A stretch of 64,000 nt of DNA from Gammaproteobacteria bacterium (GTDB taxonomy: Bacteria; Pseudomonadota; Gammaproteobacteria; SZUA-140). A model generated the notes under the pieces. The model was not told where the DNA came from and made no database searches. It worked only from the letters and a program-made list of their open reading frames with translations. The number at the start of each line of letters is the position of its first letter. Position 1 is the first letter of the stretch. This document shows, one piece after another, positions 56,547 through 64,000 of this stretch. The position numbers were made by a program, and so were the translations under genes. The DNA lies in the NCBI GenBank assembly GCA_021648525.1, contig JAKISP010000001.1:66061-130060 (forward strand). The letters run 5' to 3'.

Positions 56547-56617
56547 TCCAATCAATCGTTTACCCCTACTAGCTCCACTGGGTACAATAGGCCCTGAGAC
56601 CACAGAAGGATAATAAA

Positions 56618-57262
56618 ATGCAGGATTTCCAGCGCGATTTTTTTGATTTTGTCATCGATAGTGGTGTACTCCGTTTTGGTGAGTTCACCCTCAAATCAGG
56701 CCGTATTAGCCCATATTTTTTCAACAGCGGGCTTTTCAACACAGGCGCTTCAATCTCCCGTCTGGGGCAATATTACGCAGCAGCCATTGTTAACGACAAG
56801 GTCGAAGTCGACATGCTCTACGGCCCTGCCTACAAAGGCATTCCTCTTGCCGTTGCCACCGTCATCGCACTTCAGGAAAAGCATCAGCGTGATATTCCCT
56901 TTGCCTTTAATCGCAAAGAAGCCAAAGATCACGGTGAGGGCGGCATGATTGTCGGTGCAGCCCTGGCGGGTAAAGTACTCGTCATTGACGACGTTATCTC
57001 GGCAGGCACATCGGTACGAGAGTCCGTAGCCATTATCGAAAATGCAGGGGCATCGATAGCCGGTGTCGCGATTGCACTGGATCGACAGGAGCGTGGCCAG
57101 GGCGAAACATCCGCTATTCAGGAGATCGAACAGCAGCAGGGTATCAAAGTCACTAGCATCGCAAACCTCTCAACGCTACTGACCTACCTCGAAGAAAAAC
57201 CAGCGTTCGCCGACACACGGACCCACATTCGTGATTATCAAAAGCAATATGGTAGCGCATAA
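56618..57262 (+). CDS. pyrE: Orotate phosphoribosyltransferase
   Basis: Converts orotate and PRPP to OMP in pyrimidine synthesis. 214 residues. [19 protein letters not shown] is the N-terminal signature, and [19 protein letters not shown] the flexible loop. The PRPP site is [18 protein letters not shown]. The ATG at 56618 has GGATAA upstream. The next gene begins 12 bases later on the same strand. Confidence 0.97.
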   Translation: MQDFQRDFFDFVIDSGVLRFGEFTLKSGRISPYFFNSGLFNTGASISRLGQYYAAAIVNDKVEVDMLYGPAYKGIPLAVATVIALQEKHQRDIPFAFNRKEAKDHGEGGMIVGAALAGKVLVIDDVISAGTSVRESVAIIENAGASIAGVAIALDRQERGQGETSAIQEIEQQQGIKVTSIANLSTLLTYLEEKPAFADTRTHIRDYQKQYGSA

Positions 57263-57273
57263 CACTAGCATCT

Positions 57274-58041
57274 ATGACCGTCGCAGACAGACTTCTACGT
57301 TTCGTCTCAGGCACTGCCTTCGGGTGGTGCCTACTGACAACCACCACGCTCCACGCGGACAATGAGATATCACTGCCCGCTTTCATCGCCCACTACGAAC
57401 TACTGCGTAATGACAGCTTTAAACTTGGCGAGGTCAAACGCATCACCACCATCCAGTCAGATGGCACCATCAAGTTTGAATCACACTCAAAAACAACTGG
57501 ACTTGCCGCACTGTTCATTAAAGACCAGATCGCTGAACACTCTATCTTTACCCTTAATCGAGATACCATTCAACCACTACACTACCTCTACGATCGTACG
57601 GGAGGTAAACGGACACGCACCACTAAACTCAACTTTGACTGGCCAACAAAAAGCATTACAAACGCCATCGATGATACAAAGTGGGAGACGGAGATAACAC
57701 CAGGAACGCAGGATAAACTCTCTTATCAGCTTCAGTTGATGCTCGATTTACAGGCGGGCCTAACCACCTTCAGCTATCCTGTCGCGGATGATGGCATCTT
57801 AAAAGAGTATCGATTCACCTTACAGGGCGAAGAGACCATCAAGACATCAATCGGTGAAATAGAGACCATCAAACTCAAACGCGAGCGAGCAGCAGACAGC
57901 AAACGGAAATTAACCATCTGGTTTGCCAAATCGTTACGCTACCTGCCCGTGCGCATTAAACAGGGAAAAAATGACAAAGAATTTATCACGCTGGAGATCA
58001 AACAGACCCAGGGCATTCAACTTAAAAAACCGCAACCTTAA
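57274..58041 (+). CDS. DUF3108 domain-containing periplasmic protein
   Basis: A 255-residue exported protein. N-terminal hydrophobic export segment (about 10-28, ending TTTLHADN). DUF3108 features follow: [54 protein letters not shown], then [19 protein letters not shown]. This is a beta-rich domain found in many proteobacteria, function unknown. It follows pyrE closely and its stop overlaps the convergent dcd stop by four bases. Confidence 0.85.
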   Translation: MTVADRLLRFVSGTAFGWCLLTTTTLHADNEISLPAFIAHYELLRNDSFKLGEVKRITTIQSDGTIKFESHSKTTGLAALFIKDQIAEHSIFTLNRDTIQPLHYLYDRTGGKRTRTTKLNFDWPTKSITNAIDDTKWETEITPGTQDKLSYQLQLMLDLQAGLTTFSYPVADDGILKEYRFTLQGEETIKTSIGEIETIKLKRERAADSKRKLTIWFAKSLRYLPVRIKQGKNDKEFITLEIKQTQGIQLKKPQP

Positions 58042-58604
58042 GTCTTAGGTAGTGTGACTCCCCGTTGTCCCTGATATTTTCCACCACGATCTTTATACGA
58101 CACTTCACACACTTCATCCGACTCAAAAAATAACACCTGCGCAACCCCTTCGTTAGCATAAATCTTTGCCGGTAGTGGCGTGGTATTTGAGAATTCCAGT
58201 GTCACATGCCCTTCCCACTCCGGCTCAAACGGAGTGACGTTGACGATGATGCCGCAACGCGCATAGGTCGACTTGCCCAGGCAGATGGTTAACACGCTAC
58301 GTGGAATACGGAAATACTCCACCGTGCGCGCCAGTGCAAAGGAATTAGGCGGAATGATGCAGACATCAGACTTCACATCAACAAAACTATTCGAGTCAAA
58401 GTTCTTCGGATCAACAATCGCAGAATTGATATTGGTAAAGATCTTAAACTCATCCGAACAGCGAATATCGTAGCCGTAGCTTGAGGTGCCGTAAGAGACA
58501 ATACGACCATTTTCGTTCTCTCTCACTTGCCCCGGTTCATACGGCTCGATCATACCGTGCCCTTCAGCCATACGACGAATCCACTTATCGGATTTAATGC
58601 TCAT
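58038..58604 (-). CDS. dcd: dCTP deaminase
   Basis: Deaminates dCTP to dUTP in dTTP synthesis. From the ATG at 58604 it has 188 residues beginning [20 protein letters not shown], the same start as in pseudomonads. Catalytic and binding motifs are [54 protein letters not shown] and [19 protein letters not shown]. The frame extends to a TTG at 58649 that is not supported. It lies 63 bases after apbC on the same strand. Confidence 0.96.
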   Translation of the reverse strand: MSIKSDKWIRRMAEGHGMIEPYEPGQVRENENGRIVSYGTSSYGYDIRCSDEFKIFTNINSAIVDPKNFDSNSFVDVKSDVCIIPPNSFALARTVEYFRIPRSVLTICLGKSTYARCGIIVNVTPFEPEWEGHVTLEFSNTTPLPAKIYANEGVAQVLFFESDEVCEVSYKDRGGKYQGQRGVTLPKT

Positions 58605-58667
58605 CTCATTAGTCTCTGCTTTTTTAGTCCAAGGTATATCACGTTGCAAAAAGTGACCCGCTATTGT

Positions 58668-59759
58668 CTAGGTGTTTTTTATCACAATATTAGGGAATGC
58701 AGTACTATAGTCTTTACCCTGTTGCGATAAACCCGCCGCAACGCGACGCGCTATCTCACGGTAGTTCTGCGCAATCGCACCATCAGGGTCTGCCACTACT
58801 GTCGGCGTACCGACATCGACATTTTCACGAATGGTGATATCAAGCGGCAACGAACCGAGTAGCTGCACATCATAATCAGTCGCCATCTGCTCACCACCAC
58901 CCGCACCAAAGATATGCTCTTCGTGACCACACTCAGAACAGATATGGGTACTCATATTTTCAATCACACCCAGCACCGGCACCTCAACCTTCTCAAACAT
59001 TTTCAGTGCCTTGCGTGCATCCAGCAGTGCGATATCCTGCGGGGTCGTTACAATCACCGCCGCACTCACCGGAATCTTCTGTGCCAGGGTTAACTGCACA
59101 TCACCAGTACCCGGCGGCAAGTCAATCACCAGATAGTCGAGGTTATCCCAGTTGGTATCTCGCAACAGCTGTTCCAACGCCTGCGTTACCATTGGGCCAC
59201 GCCAGATCATCGGGTTATCTTCTTCGATCATATACCCGATCGACATTGACTGAATATCGTGACAGACTACCGGCAACATGGTTTTACCATCTTCCGTCTG
59301 CGGCCTGGCCGTCGCACCCAACATACGCGGCTGGCTTGGCCCATAGATATCCGCATCCAGAATCCCAACACGCGCGCCCTCGGCAACCAATGCCAGTGCC
59401 AGATTGACCGATGTAGTCGATTTACCGACACCGCCCTTACCCGAAGCAATCGCAATAATATTCTTGATATTGTCATGCGGTTTAATACCGCGTTGCACCG
59501 TGTGGCTGATAATCTTACTCGCGATCTCAATCACTACATCGGTAACACCATCGATCTTCGCGATCTGGTTACGCAACGCCTGCGCCAATGTTTCAACATA
59601 ACCTTCAGCAGGAAATCCCAGTTCGACCTTCAGCGTCACTTTCGCGCCATCAATCGCGATATCCTTCACCGCCGAGGCGCTGACCAGATCACTGTTCAAG
59701 TAGGGGCATTGGTACCCTTTAACCGCCATTTCCACCTGTGATTGAGAAACTTCAGACAT
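58668..59759 (-). CDS. apbC: Iron-sulfur cluster carrier protein ApbC (Mrp/Ind1)
   Basis: P-loop ATPase that carries and delivers Fe-S clusters. The 363 residues have an N-terminal DUF59/MIP18-like domain. The deviant Walker A is IAIASGKGGVGKSTTSVNLA, followed by ILDADIYGPSQPRML. YLVIDLPPGTGDVQLTL and the cluster-binding CxxC in THICSECGHEEHIFGAG complete the set. Start MSEVSQSQVEM. It is followed by dcd, a common neighbour. Confidence 0.96.
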   Translation of the reverse strand: MSEVSQSQVEMAVKGYQCPYLNSDLVSASAVKDIAIDGAKVTLKVELGFPAEGYVETLAQALRNQIAKIDGVTDVVIEIASKIISHTVQRGIKPHDNIKNIIAIASGKGGVGKSTTSVNLALALVAEGARVGILDADIYGPSQPRMLGATARPQTEDGKTMLPVVCHDIQSMSIGYMIEEDNPMIWRGPMVTQALEQLLRDTNWDNLDYLVIDLPPGTGDVQLTLAQKIPVSAAVIVTTPQDIALLDARKALKMFEKVEVPVLGVIENMSTHICSECGHEEHIFGAGGGEQMATDYDVQLLGSLPLDITIRENVDVGTPTVVADPDGAIAQNYREIARRVAAGLSQQGKDYSTAFPNIVIKNT

Positions 59760-60241
59760 TTTAGTGCCACACTCCTTGAAAATTTGCTAAAAAAGAAAGT
59801 CGCATTCTACCCCAATTCGCCACGCTCATCAGCCCCAGAACTATGCGGGAATAGACCTCATAACAATTCACCTCCCCGATCTCATGATAGAAAAGCCTAA
59901 AATCGACAAAGCCCTGGCTGTATTAGCGTGAAAAACGTAGTTGGATCATAAAAGCCTGCATAGATGCTTAATACACCTAAAATATTTGAAAAATTATTCA
60001 CCCAGATGTCCAGGTAATAACGGACTCCCGTTGCCGAGTTTACCCTCAGGTTTGACTACTGCTCTCTCGGCTAGATATTCAATAGATGGGACGGGGATCT
60101 TTCAATTCGCACCCACTGGTATGCTAACCAATTTCACCCCTTACCAGAGAATCCCGAAGCGCCAAATTGATCTCGGTACAAAGAACAATTTGTTATGCAG
60201 CTACACTTTTCACAATAATTAGAGCCCACCCACATCTTAAG
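59760..60241. other. 482-base region without a clear gene; possible gene remnant
   Basis: No convincing complete gene. On the minus strand, a stretch from 60101 down to a stop at 59994 encodes about 35 residues with protein-like composition (EYLAERAVVKPEGKLGNGSP then LLPGHLGE). It may be the decayed end of a gene, but I do not recognise it. The plus-strand frame at 59941-60222 looks like chance. This gap marks the change from core genes to the accessory end of the window. Confidence 0.4.
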
Positions 60242-60589
60242 CTATGGGTTATTTCTTTCTTTTAGTTTATGCCCTACAGCAACAATAGCCTCTATTGCAG
60301 GCTTTAACTCTAAACCCAGTTCCGTCAGGCTGTATTCAACTGAAGGGGGTGACGTTGGCATTACTTCACGATTTATAACACCATCTGCTTCCAGTTTTTT
60401 TAATCGTGTTGTTAGTACTTTTGCTGAAACACCCTGAATATCATCTTTTAATTCACTAAAGCGTCTGGGCGCTTCGCTTAAGTACCAAATAATAGCAGGA
60501 GCCCATCTTCCACCTATAACACCCATGCACCGATGTATAGGACATTCCTCTGGTGGTAAATTCACCTTGTTTTTCCTTCTTGGAAGCAT
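60242..60589 (-). CDS. HxlR family transcriptional regulator
   Basis: A 115-residue winged-helix regulator. CPIHRCMGVIGGRWAPAIIW at the N-terminus, RRFSELKDDIQGVSAKVLTT (recognition helix) and LKKLEADGVINREV are HxlR hallmarks. Two Cys (in ECPIHRCMG) lie where some HxlR/YodB proteins sense quinones, aldehydes or oxidants. Divergent from a glutathione S-transferase gene across a 133-base gap that holds a perfect palindrome, so it likely controls that gene and itself. Confidence 0.93.
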   Translation of the reverse strand: MLPRRKNKVNLPPEECPIHRCMGVIGGRWAPAIIWYLSEAPRRFSELKDDIQGVSAKVLTTRLKKLEADGVINREVMPTSPPSVEYSLTELGLELKPAIEAIVAVGHKLKERNNP

Positions 60590-60605
60590 CGTCTATCTCT
60601 CTTTT

Positions 60606-60629
60606 TGTAGTTACTTAATGGTAACTACA
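60606..60629. promoter_or_regulatory. Palindromic operator, likely HxlR site
   Basis: TGTAGTTAC and GTAACTACA form a perfect 9-bp inverted repeat with a six-base centre. It lies 17 bases upstream of the hxlR start and about 95 bases before the GST gene. A weaker related half-site (GTAACC) is near 60667. The position suggests repression of both promoters. Confidence 0.65.
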
Positions 60630-60722
60630 GATTCAGATAACTTTATCATAGTAGGTATACAAAAGTAACCAGCCCTGCGTAGAATGCTCCAGATTATTTA
60701 ACTTAGCCAGGGAGATTAAAAA

Positions 60723-61334
60723 ATGAAGTTGTATTACAAATCCGGTGCTTGCTCACTTGCATCACACATCATATTGAAAGAAATCGGTAAAGATTTTGAG
60801 ATCGAAAATGTGGACACAGCCAAACAACTGACTGAGTCAGGTGAAGATTTTTCCAAAATTAATCCTAAAGGATATGTTCCTGTTCTCCGCCTCGACGACG
60901 GTCAATTTTTAACAGAAGGTACAGCTGTGCTTCAGTATCTTGCAGATCAAAATCCTGGTGCAGGCCTTGCACCAGCGTCCGGAACACTGGAACATGCCCG
61001 CTTACAGGAACACTTAAATTTTACTTCATCAGAACTACATAAAGCCTTTGGACCTTTTTTTACCCCGAACACCTCACATAAAGAAAAGCAAAACGCTAAG
61101 GAAAATGTTGGGAGAAAGATGGATCATTTTGAATCGGTTTTTAGCGACGAGCGAAAATATCTTTTAGGTGACAAATTTTCAATCGCTGATGCATATTTCT
61201 TCGTTGCCTCAAGCTGGACAGTGCCAACAGGCATTGGTCTGGATAAATGGCCTAAGATTGCCGCTTTTTCCAGGCGTGTTGCCGATCGGGAAAGCGTCCA
61301 GGATGCGATGCGTGCTGAAGGACTGCTGAATTAA
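60723..61334 (+). CDS. Glutathione S-transferase (beta-like class)
   Basis: A 203-residue GST. Thioredoxin-like N-terminal domain MKLYYKSGACSLASHIIL, with a Cys at position 9 and the Ser/His typical of bacterial GSTs. NPKGYVPVLRLDDGQFLTEG holds the glutathione-binding loop. Helical C-terminal domain: YLLGDKFSIADAYFFVASSW. It conjugates glutathione to electrophiles. First gene of a short operon with an NTF2-like protein (start overlaps stop) and a tautomerase. Probably controlled by the divergent HxlR. Confidence 0.93.
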   Translation: MKLYYKSGACSLASHIILKEIGKDFEIENVDTAKQLTESGEDFSKINPKGYVPVLRLDDGQFLTEGTAVLQYLADQNPGAGLAPASGTLEHARLQEHLNFTSSELHKAFGPFFTPNTSHKEKQNAKENVGRKMDHFESVFSDERKYLLGDKFSIADAYFFVASSWTVPTGIGLDKWPKIAAFSRRVADRESVQDAMRAEGLLN

Positions 61335-61732
61335 TGAATGTTAATAAAAAGCAGAGTATGAATACAGAATTTGTAGCAGTTACGAATGTTATATCAAACT
61401 ATTTCGATGGCTTATATAACAGCGATACCGCTATCCTCTCGGAGGTATTTCATCCTCGGGCACATTATGTCTGCGCCACAGACGGCACCCTGCTTCATCT
61501 TAATATGGATGAATATTTTCCGATTGTTGATAAGCGCCCATCACCGGCCAGTCGAGGAGAAAAACAAAATGATCGCATATTATCAGTAGAATTTGCAGGC
61601 CCGGTCACGGCGTATGCACGGGTAGAATGTTCTATCGCGACGAAATTTTTCACAGATTTTCTGACGCTGATTTTCGTAGGAAAAAAATGGAAAATCATTT
61701 CAAAAGTTTTTCACTACGACATTATTGGATGA
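61334..61732 (+). CDS. Nuclear transport factor 2-like protein (putative lumazine-binding type)
   Basis: A 132-residue protein of the NTF2-like fold: FVAVTNVISNYFDGLYNSDT, VFHPRAHYVCATDGTLLHL, YFPIVDKRPSP, and VECSIATKFFTDFLTLIF then GKKWKIISKVFHYD. The pattern matches the putative lumazine-binding family of unknown function. The start codon overlaps the GST stop (TAATG); a later ATG eight codons in is possible. Likely part of the detoxification cluster. Confidence 0.8.
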   Translation: MNVNKKQSMNTEFVAVTNVISNYFDGLYNSDTAILSEVFHPRAHYVCATDGTLLHLNMDEYFPIVDKRPSPASRGEKQNDRILSVEFAGPVTAYARVECSIATKFFTDFLTLIFVGKKWKIISKVFHYDIIG

Positions 61733-61786
61733 ACTAAAAAGGCTTATAAACATACTATTTATCAACTTAATACTGAGAAGATATCA

Positions 61787-61990
61787 ATGCCTTACGTAAA
61801 CATCAAAATCACGCGAGAAGGAACAACGCCAGAGCAAAAGGCTGAACTGATAAAGGGGGCTACAGATCTTCTAGTTCACGTGCTCAATAAGACACCAGCA
61901 ACGACATTTGTAGTGATTGATGAGGTCGACATGGAAGACTGGGGAGTTGGTGGTGTCCCCGTTGATGATTTTCGGAAGAGTCAACAATGA
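61787..61990 (+). CDS. 4-oxalocrotonate tautomerase family protein
   Basis: A 67-residue small tautomerase. After removal of Met, the catalytic Pro1 is exposed (MPYVNIKITREGTTPEQKAE). ATTFVVIDEVDMEDWGVGG holds the usual core with Trp. It forms hexamers or dimers and converts enol/keto substrates. AAGATATCA precedes the ATG. Last gene of the GST cluster. Confidence 0.92.
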   Translation: MPYVNIKITREGTTPEQKAELIKGATDLLVHVLNKTPATTFVVIDEVDMEDWGVGGVPVDDFRKSQQ

Positions 61991-62071
61991 AAAAAATTGT
62001 TTTATTAAACCAGAGGCTGTCAATAATTCTGTGAAGTCAACGGAGTCAGTAGAATGTATGTTTTTCTCATT

Positions 62072-62089
62072 CCCACGCTTCTGCGTGGG
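62072..62089. repeat. REP-like hairpin
   Basis: CCCACGC TTCT GCGTGGG, a perfect 7-bp stem with a tetraloop. It closely resembles REP elements recognised by REP-associated Y1 transposases. It lies 30 bases before a transposase fragment. Confidence 0.6.
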
Positions 62090-62117
62090 TAAGATTAAAT
62101 GCTATAAGTAAAGACTT

Positions 62118-62435
62118 GACCTCTTTATTTTTGTGGGTAATCCACGTGATGAGATGCCATCTGGATTAGCGTTTAAATTAACCGATTATCTTGAACTGGT
62201 GGATTGGAGTGGACGCATCCTTCGCAAGGGTAAGCGGGGAAGCATTGATAATCAATGCCCACCAATACTGGCGCGGTTAAATATTGAGCCTGACCATTGG
62301 AATTATTTGATCAATAATTTTGAAAGTCGCTTTAAGTCACTCGTTGGCTCGGCGTATAAATTGCAACAGGTTTCTCAGTCTTTGGGTTATCAGCGCACAC
62401 CCGGCATTCGAAGTTGTGAGATTTATTTTTCTTAA
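62118..62435 (+). pseudogene. C-terminal fragment of a Y1 (HUH) transposase
   Basis: About 105 residues (FVGNPRDEMPSGLAFKLTDY, LELVDWSGRILRKGKRGSID, PPILARLNIEPDHWNYLI, FESRFKSLVGSAYKLQQV, LGYQRTPGIRSCEIYF) match the C-terminus of long (about 320-residue) Y1-type transposases as I remember them. The N-terminal catalytic HUH/Tyr part is missing upstream, so this is a remnant. The reverse-strand fragment at 63421-63726 belongs to a different, shorter family. The 281 bases that follow (62436-62716) are AT-rich and hold nothing I can support. Confidence 0.75.
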
Positions 62436-62716
62436 GCCTGCTTAATTGAACTCGTTTTTTACCTCAATCGAAATACTGTCGAGGAACCTGCTTGCCTGAT
62501 AGCGATAGTTATCCGTTTAATTCTGAAAATCACGCTTCAAAGCTACTGATTTCCAATAATCCCCCATGATTCTTTACCATTTTGAATTAAGTGCGAAGAT
62601 CTGAATCTATTTTTTGCGCTGGATATTTTTATATTTTGGCTGTCCTGTTTTTTTTAATGTTTTTTTAAAATCCGTTGTATGTTGTTGTTATCCCTTAATT
62701 ACCACCTATCTTCCGG

Positions 62717-63118
62717 CTAAATAAATGTTAATGGAGAAACGTGAAACTTTTTACTAATTTTTTTTATTTGATCCAGGTTTAGTTCCCTTTTTCCAGTTAA
62801 TACTTCAGACACAACACCTTGGCTACCAATCTCTTGCAGATCGGATTGTTTTAAGCCGTGTTCTTGCATGAGATATTTTAATGCGTCTATTGGAGTAGAT
62901 TCTTTTATAGTAAGATTTTGGTCTTCATAATTTTCGATCAAATTACCAATCGTTTCCATTGCAGGTGCCAATTTGTGATTTTGATTTTCACCAACTTCAT
63001 CTACTAAATTATCTAATGTCTTAACTAGTGCTAAATATTCGCGTTCTGAATGAGGAACAGAAAAAATTGATTTAATACTTGGCCATACCTTGGATATGTT
63101 CTCTAATTGTTTATTCAT
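62717..63118 (-). CDS. higA: HigA-type antitoxin (helix-turn-helix)
   Basis: A 133-residue antitoxin starting MNKQLENISKVWPSIKSIF. The C-terminal Xre-type HTH is TPIDALKYLMQEHGLKQSDL, SQGVVSEVLTGKREL and KISKKFHVSPLTFI. The ATG at 63118 overlaps the toxin stop (ATGA, four bases), which favours it over one at 63130. It neutralises HigB and probably represses the operon. The order toxin-antitoxin is usual for higBA. Confidence 0.9.
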   Translation of the reverse strand: MNKQLENISKVWPSIKSIFSVPHSEREYLALVKTLDNLVDEVGENQNHKLAPAMETIGNLIENYEDQNLTIKESTPIDALKYLMQEHGLKQSDLQEIGSQGVVSEVLTGKRELNLDQIKKISKKFHVSPLTFI

Positions 63119-63405
63119 GATTTTTTCCACTTTTCCTTATCATATTCTTTATGAGTTAGTACATGACGTATATATAAGCATTGTGTATTGTAGTGTATGG
63201 CTGCAATTAACCTTATCTTGTTGCCACCAATATTGAATACAGTTAAATCACCAACTTTATCGACACTTGGAAAAATTCCTTTTAATTTCGAGAAGTTGGA
63301 TACTTCTGTGTGCTTGACTATTCGATACCAAGTATCTAATGAATTTGAGGGATTAGGGTGCTTTTTAGCAAAATCGAGCAATCGCTTTCGGGTAATAATG
63401 TGCAT
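63115..63405 (-). CDS. higB: HigB-type toxin (mRNA interferase family)
   Basis: A 96-residue type II toxin. MHIITRKRLLDFAKKHPNP, LDTWYRIVKHTEVSNFSKLK, VFNIGGNKIRLIAAIHY and LYIRHVLTHKEYDKEKW are hallmarks of HigB_toxin proteins, which cut ribosome-bound mRNA. The C-terminal HVLTHKEYD with His and basic residues is the likely active site. It sits upstream of higA in one operon. Confidence 0.92.
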   Translation of the reverse strand: MHIITRKRLLDFAKKHPNPSNSLDTWYRIVKHTEVSNFSKLKGIFPSVDKVGDLTVFNIGGNKIRLIAAIHYNTQCLYIRHVLTHKEYDKEKWKKS

Positions 63406-63420
63406 ACGGCCAAGTATATC

Positions 63421-63726
63421 TCACTTTGAGATATTTGCAAGGTTTGATTTTAAGGCATAATGACCAAGCTGTGCGGCGCAAACCGGCGTCTCACCAACGG
63501 CCTGATGTAGTCCCTTTTCATCTTTTGGAACCAGGATCAAATGAACGTGGTTAGGCATCAAGCAATATGCCAACACCACTGTTTGGGCTTTTACACAAAA
63601 TTCGGCAAATAACTCTTTATAATGTTGATAATCCGAATCCATGAAAAAGACTTTCTGGCGTCGATTACCTCTTTGTGTGATGTGATGAGCTATTCCCGGC
63701 ACCACAACCCTTGCCATCCTGGCCAT
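63421..63726 (-). pseudogene. Truncated REP-associated (Y1/HUH) transposase
   Basis: The N-terminal part of a RAYT: MARMARVVVPGIAHHITQRG, then RRQKVFFMDSDYQHYKELF, then the HUH motif in YCLMPNHVHLILVPKDEKG, then LHQAVGE. The expected continuation (region with the catalytic Tyr) is replaced by unrelated residues (TPVCAAQLGHYALKSNL) and a stop. It has no catalytic Tyr and is inactive. It ends 15 bases downstream of the higB start region, on the same strand. Confidence 0.82.
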
Positions 63727-63850
63727 ATCGCTCCTCCTGAGACTGATAGATTTTCTTACTGCTGTCGGATACTAGCAAGATATAAGTATCGTGTCCCCAG
63801 ATACCCCCAGATACCCCGTAAACTTATGGGTAATAGAAAGGTGTTGGGGA

Positions 63851-63875
63851 AGCTGGGGGAGAGAAACCCCCGGCT
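63851..63875. repeat. Hairpin upstream of the truncated transposase (REP-like)
   Basis: AGCTGGGGG (63851-63859) pairs with CCCCCGGCT (63867-63875) with one G-T pair and a seven-base loop. It follows the stop of the partial gene at the right edge (minus strand), with no T-run, so it is more like a REP-type hairpin than a terminator. Confidence 0.4.
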
Positions 63876-63881
63876 ATCCGA

Positions 63882-64000
63882 TTAGGGCTTTTCATCCATC
63901 TTTTTAATTATCACATCTGCAATTTCATGAATTAAAACTGCTTGCCCCCAATCTTCAATGCTAAGTTTTACTGAGAAATATTTTTCCAGTGCCATATCAA
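63882..64000 (-). CDS. Partial or small reading frame at the right edge
   Basis: An open minus-strand frame enters from the right edge and stops at 63882. It reads MALEKYFSVKLSIEDWGQAV, then LIHEIADVIIKKMDEKP. It may start at the ATG at 63995 or be the end of a larger gene. No family recognised. Confidence 0.35.
   Translation of the reverse strand, partial: DMALEKYFSVKLSIEDWGQAVLIHEIADVIIKKMDEKP

Noticed and set aside
59006-59407. 133-residue plus-strand frame
   Set aside because: Antisense to apbC; Pro/Ser/His-rich composition typical of shadows.
1-64000. tRNA or rRNA genes
   Set aside because: Looked for T-loop and acceptor patterns by eye on both strands; none found that fold credibly.

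Overview
The window is a stretch of chromosome from a gammaproteobacterium. This is judged from conserved gene order and from protein sequences that read through in full against remembered family sequences: ffh-rpsP-rimM-trmD-rplS, ypjD-yfjD beside ffh, nudF-yqiB, cmoA-cmoB, rppH-ptsP beside a HAD phosphatase gene, and pilT / yggS-proC-yggT. The species cannot be fixed from what is visible. The envelope is clearly that of a Gram-negative bacterium with type IV pili, and there are periplasmic c-type cytochromes.

Layout. 1-6.8 kb: the ribosomal protein/tRNA-modification/SRP block on the minus strand, an MBL-fold cyclic-nucleotide phosphodiesterase-like gene, then ypjD and yfjD on plus. 6.8-15.7 kb: a complete seven-gene wsp chemosensory operon (wspA-B-C-D-E-F-R, minus strand) ending in a response-regulator diguanylate cyclase. 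Its receptor carries a c-type heme motif in the periplasmic domain. 16-24.8 kb: an outer-membrane barrel protein, a 177-bp non-autonomous transposable element, yqiB-nudF, a kelch protein, small hypothetical proteins, cmoAB, and an orphan membrane histidine kinase. 24.8-35.7 kb: clpB with a heat-shock-type promoter, nadC, proS, a lytic transglycosylase, a large tandem HtrA-like protease, nth, and a DUF1841 gene. 35.9-45.5 kb: a giant repeat (beta-propeller) protein with a C-terminal sorting-type tail, then a minus-strand operon of diheme peroxidase, PAS-GGDEF-EAL protein, glyoxalase and FixH-like lipoprotein, then argG. 45.8-59.8 kb: a squalene/phytoene synthase-like gene with a tiny overlapping ORF, ptsP, rppH, a HAD phosphatase, pilT, yggS-proC-yggT, a dynamin-like GTPase, pyrE, a DUF3108 protein, dcd and apbC. 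59.8-64 kb: an AT-richer accessory end with an HxlR regulator and its likely operator, a GST/NTF2-like/tautomerase detoxification cluster, a higBA toxin-antitoxin pair, fragments of two different HUH (Y1) transposases, and REP-like hairpins.

How it fits together. Two independent c-di-GMP modules each couple to c-type heme. One is the Wsp system, whose receptor has a CxxCH motif. The other is a GGDEF-EAL protein translationally coupled to a diheme cytochrome c peroxidase. With pilT in the same window this suggests redox-controlled attachment or biofilm behaviour (inference). Three copies of a short terminal-inverted-repeat element, two of them flanked by perfect 5-bp target duplications, show recent activity of a non-autonomous transposon family.
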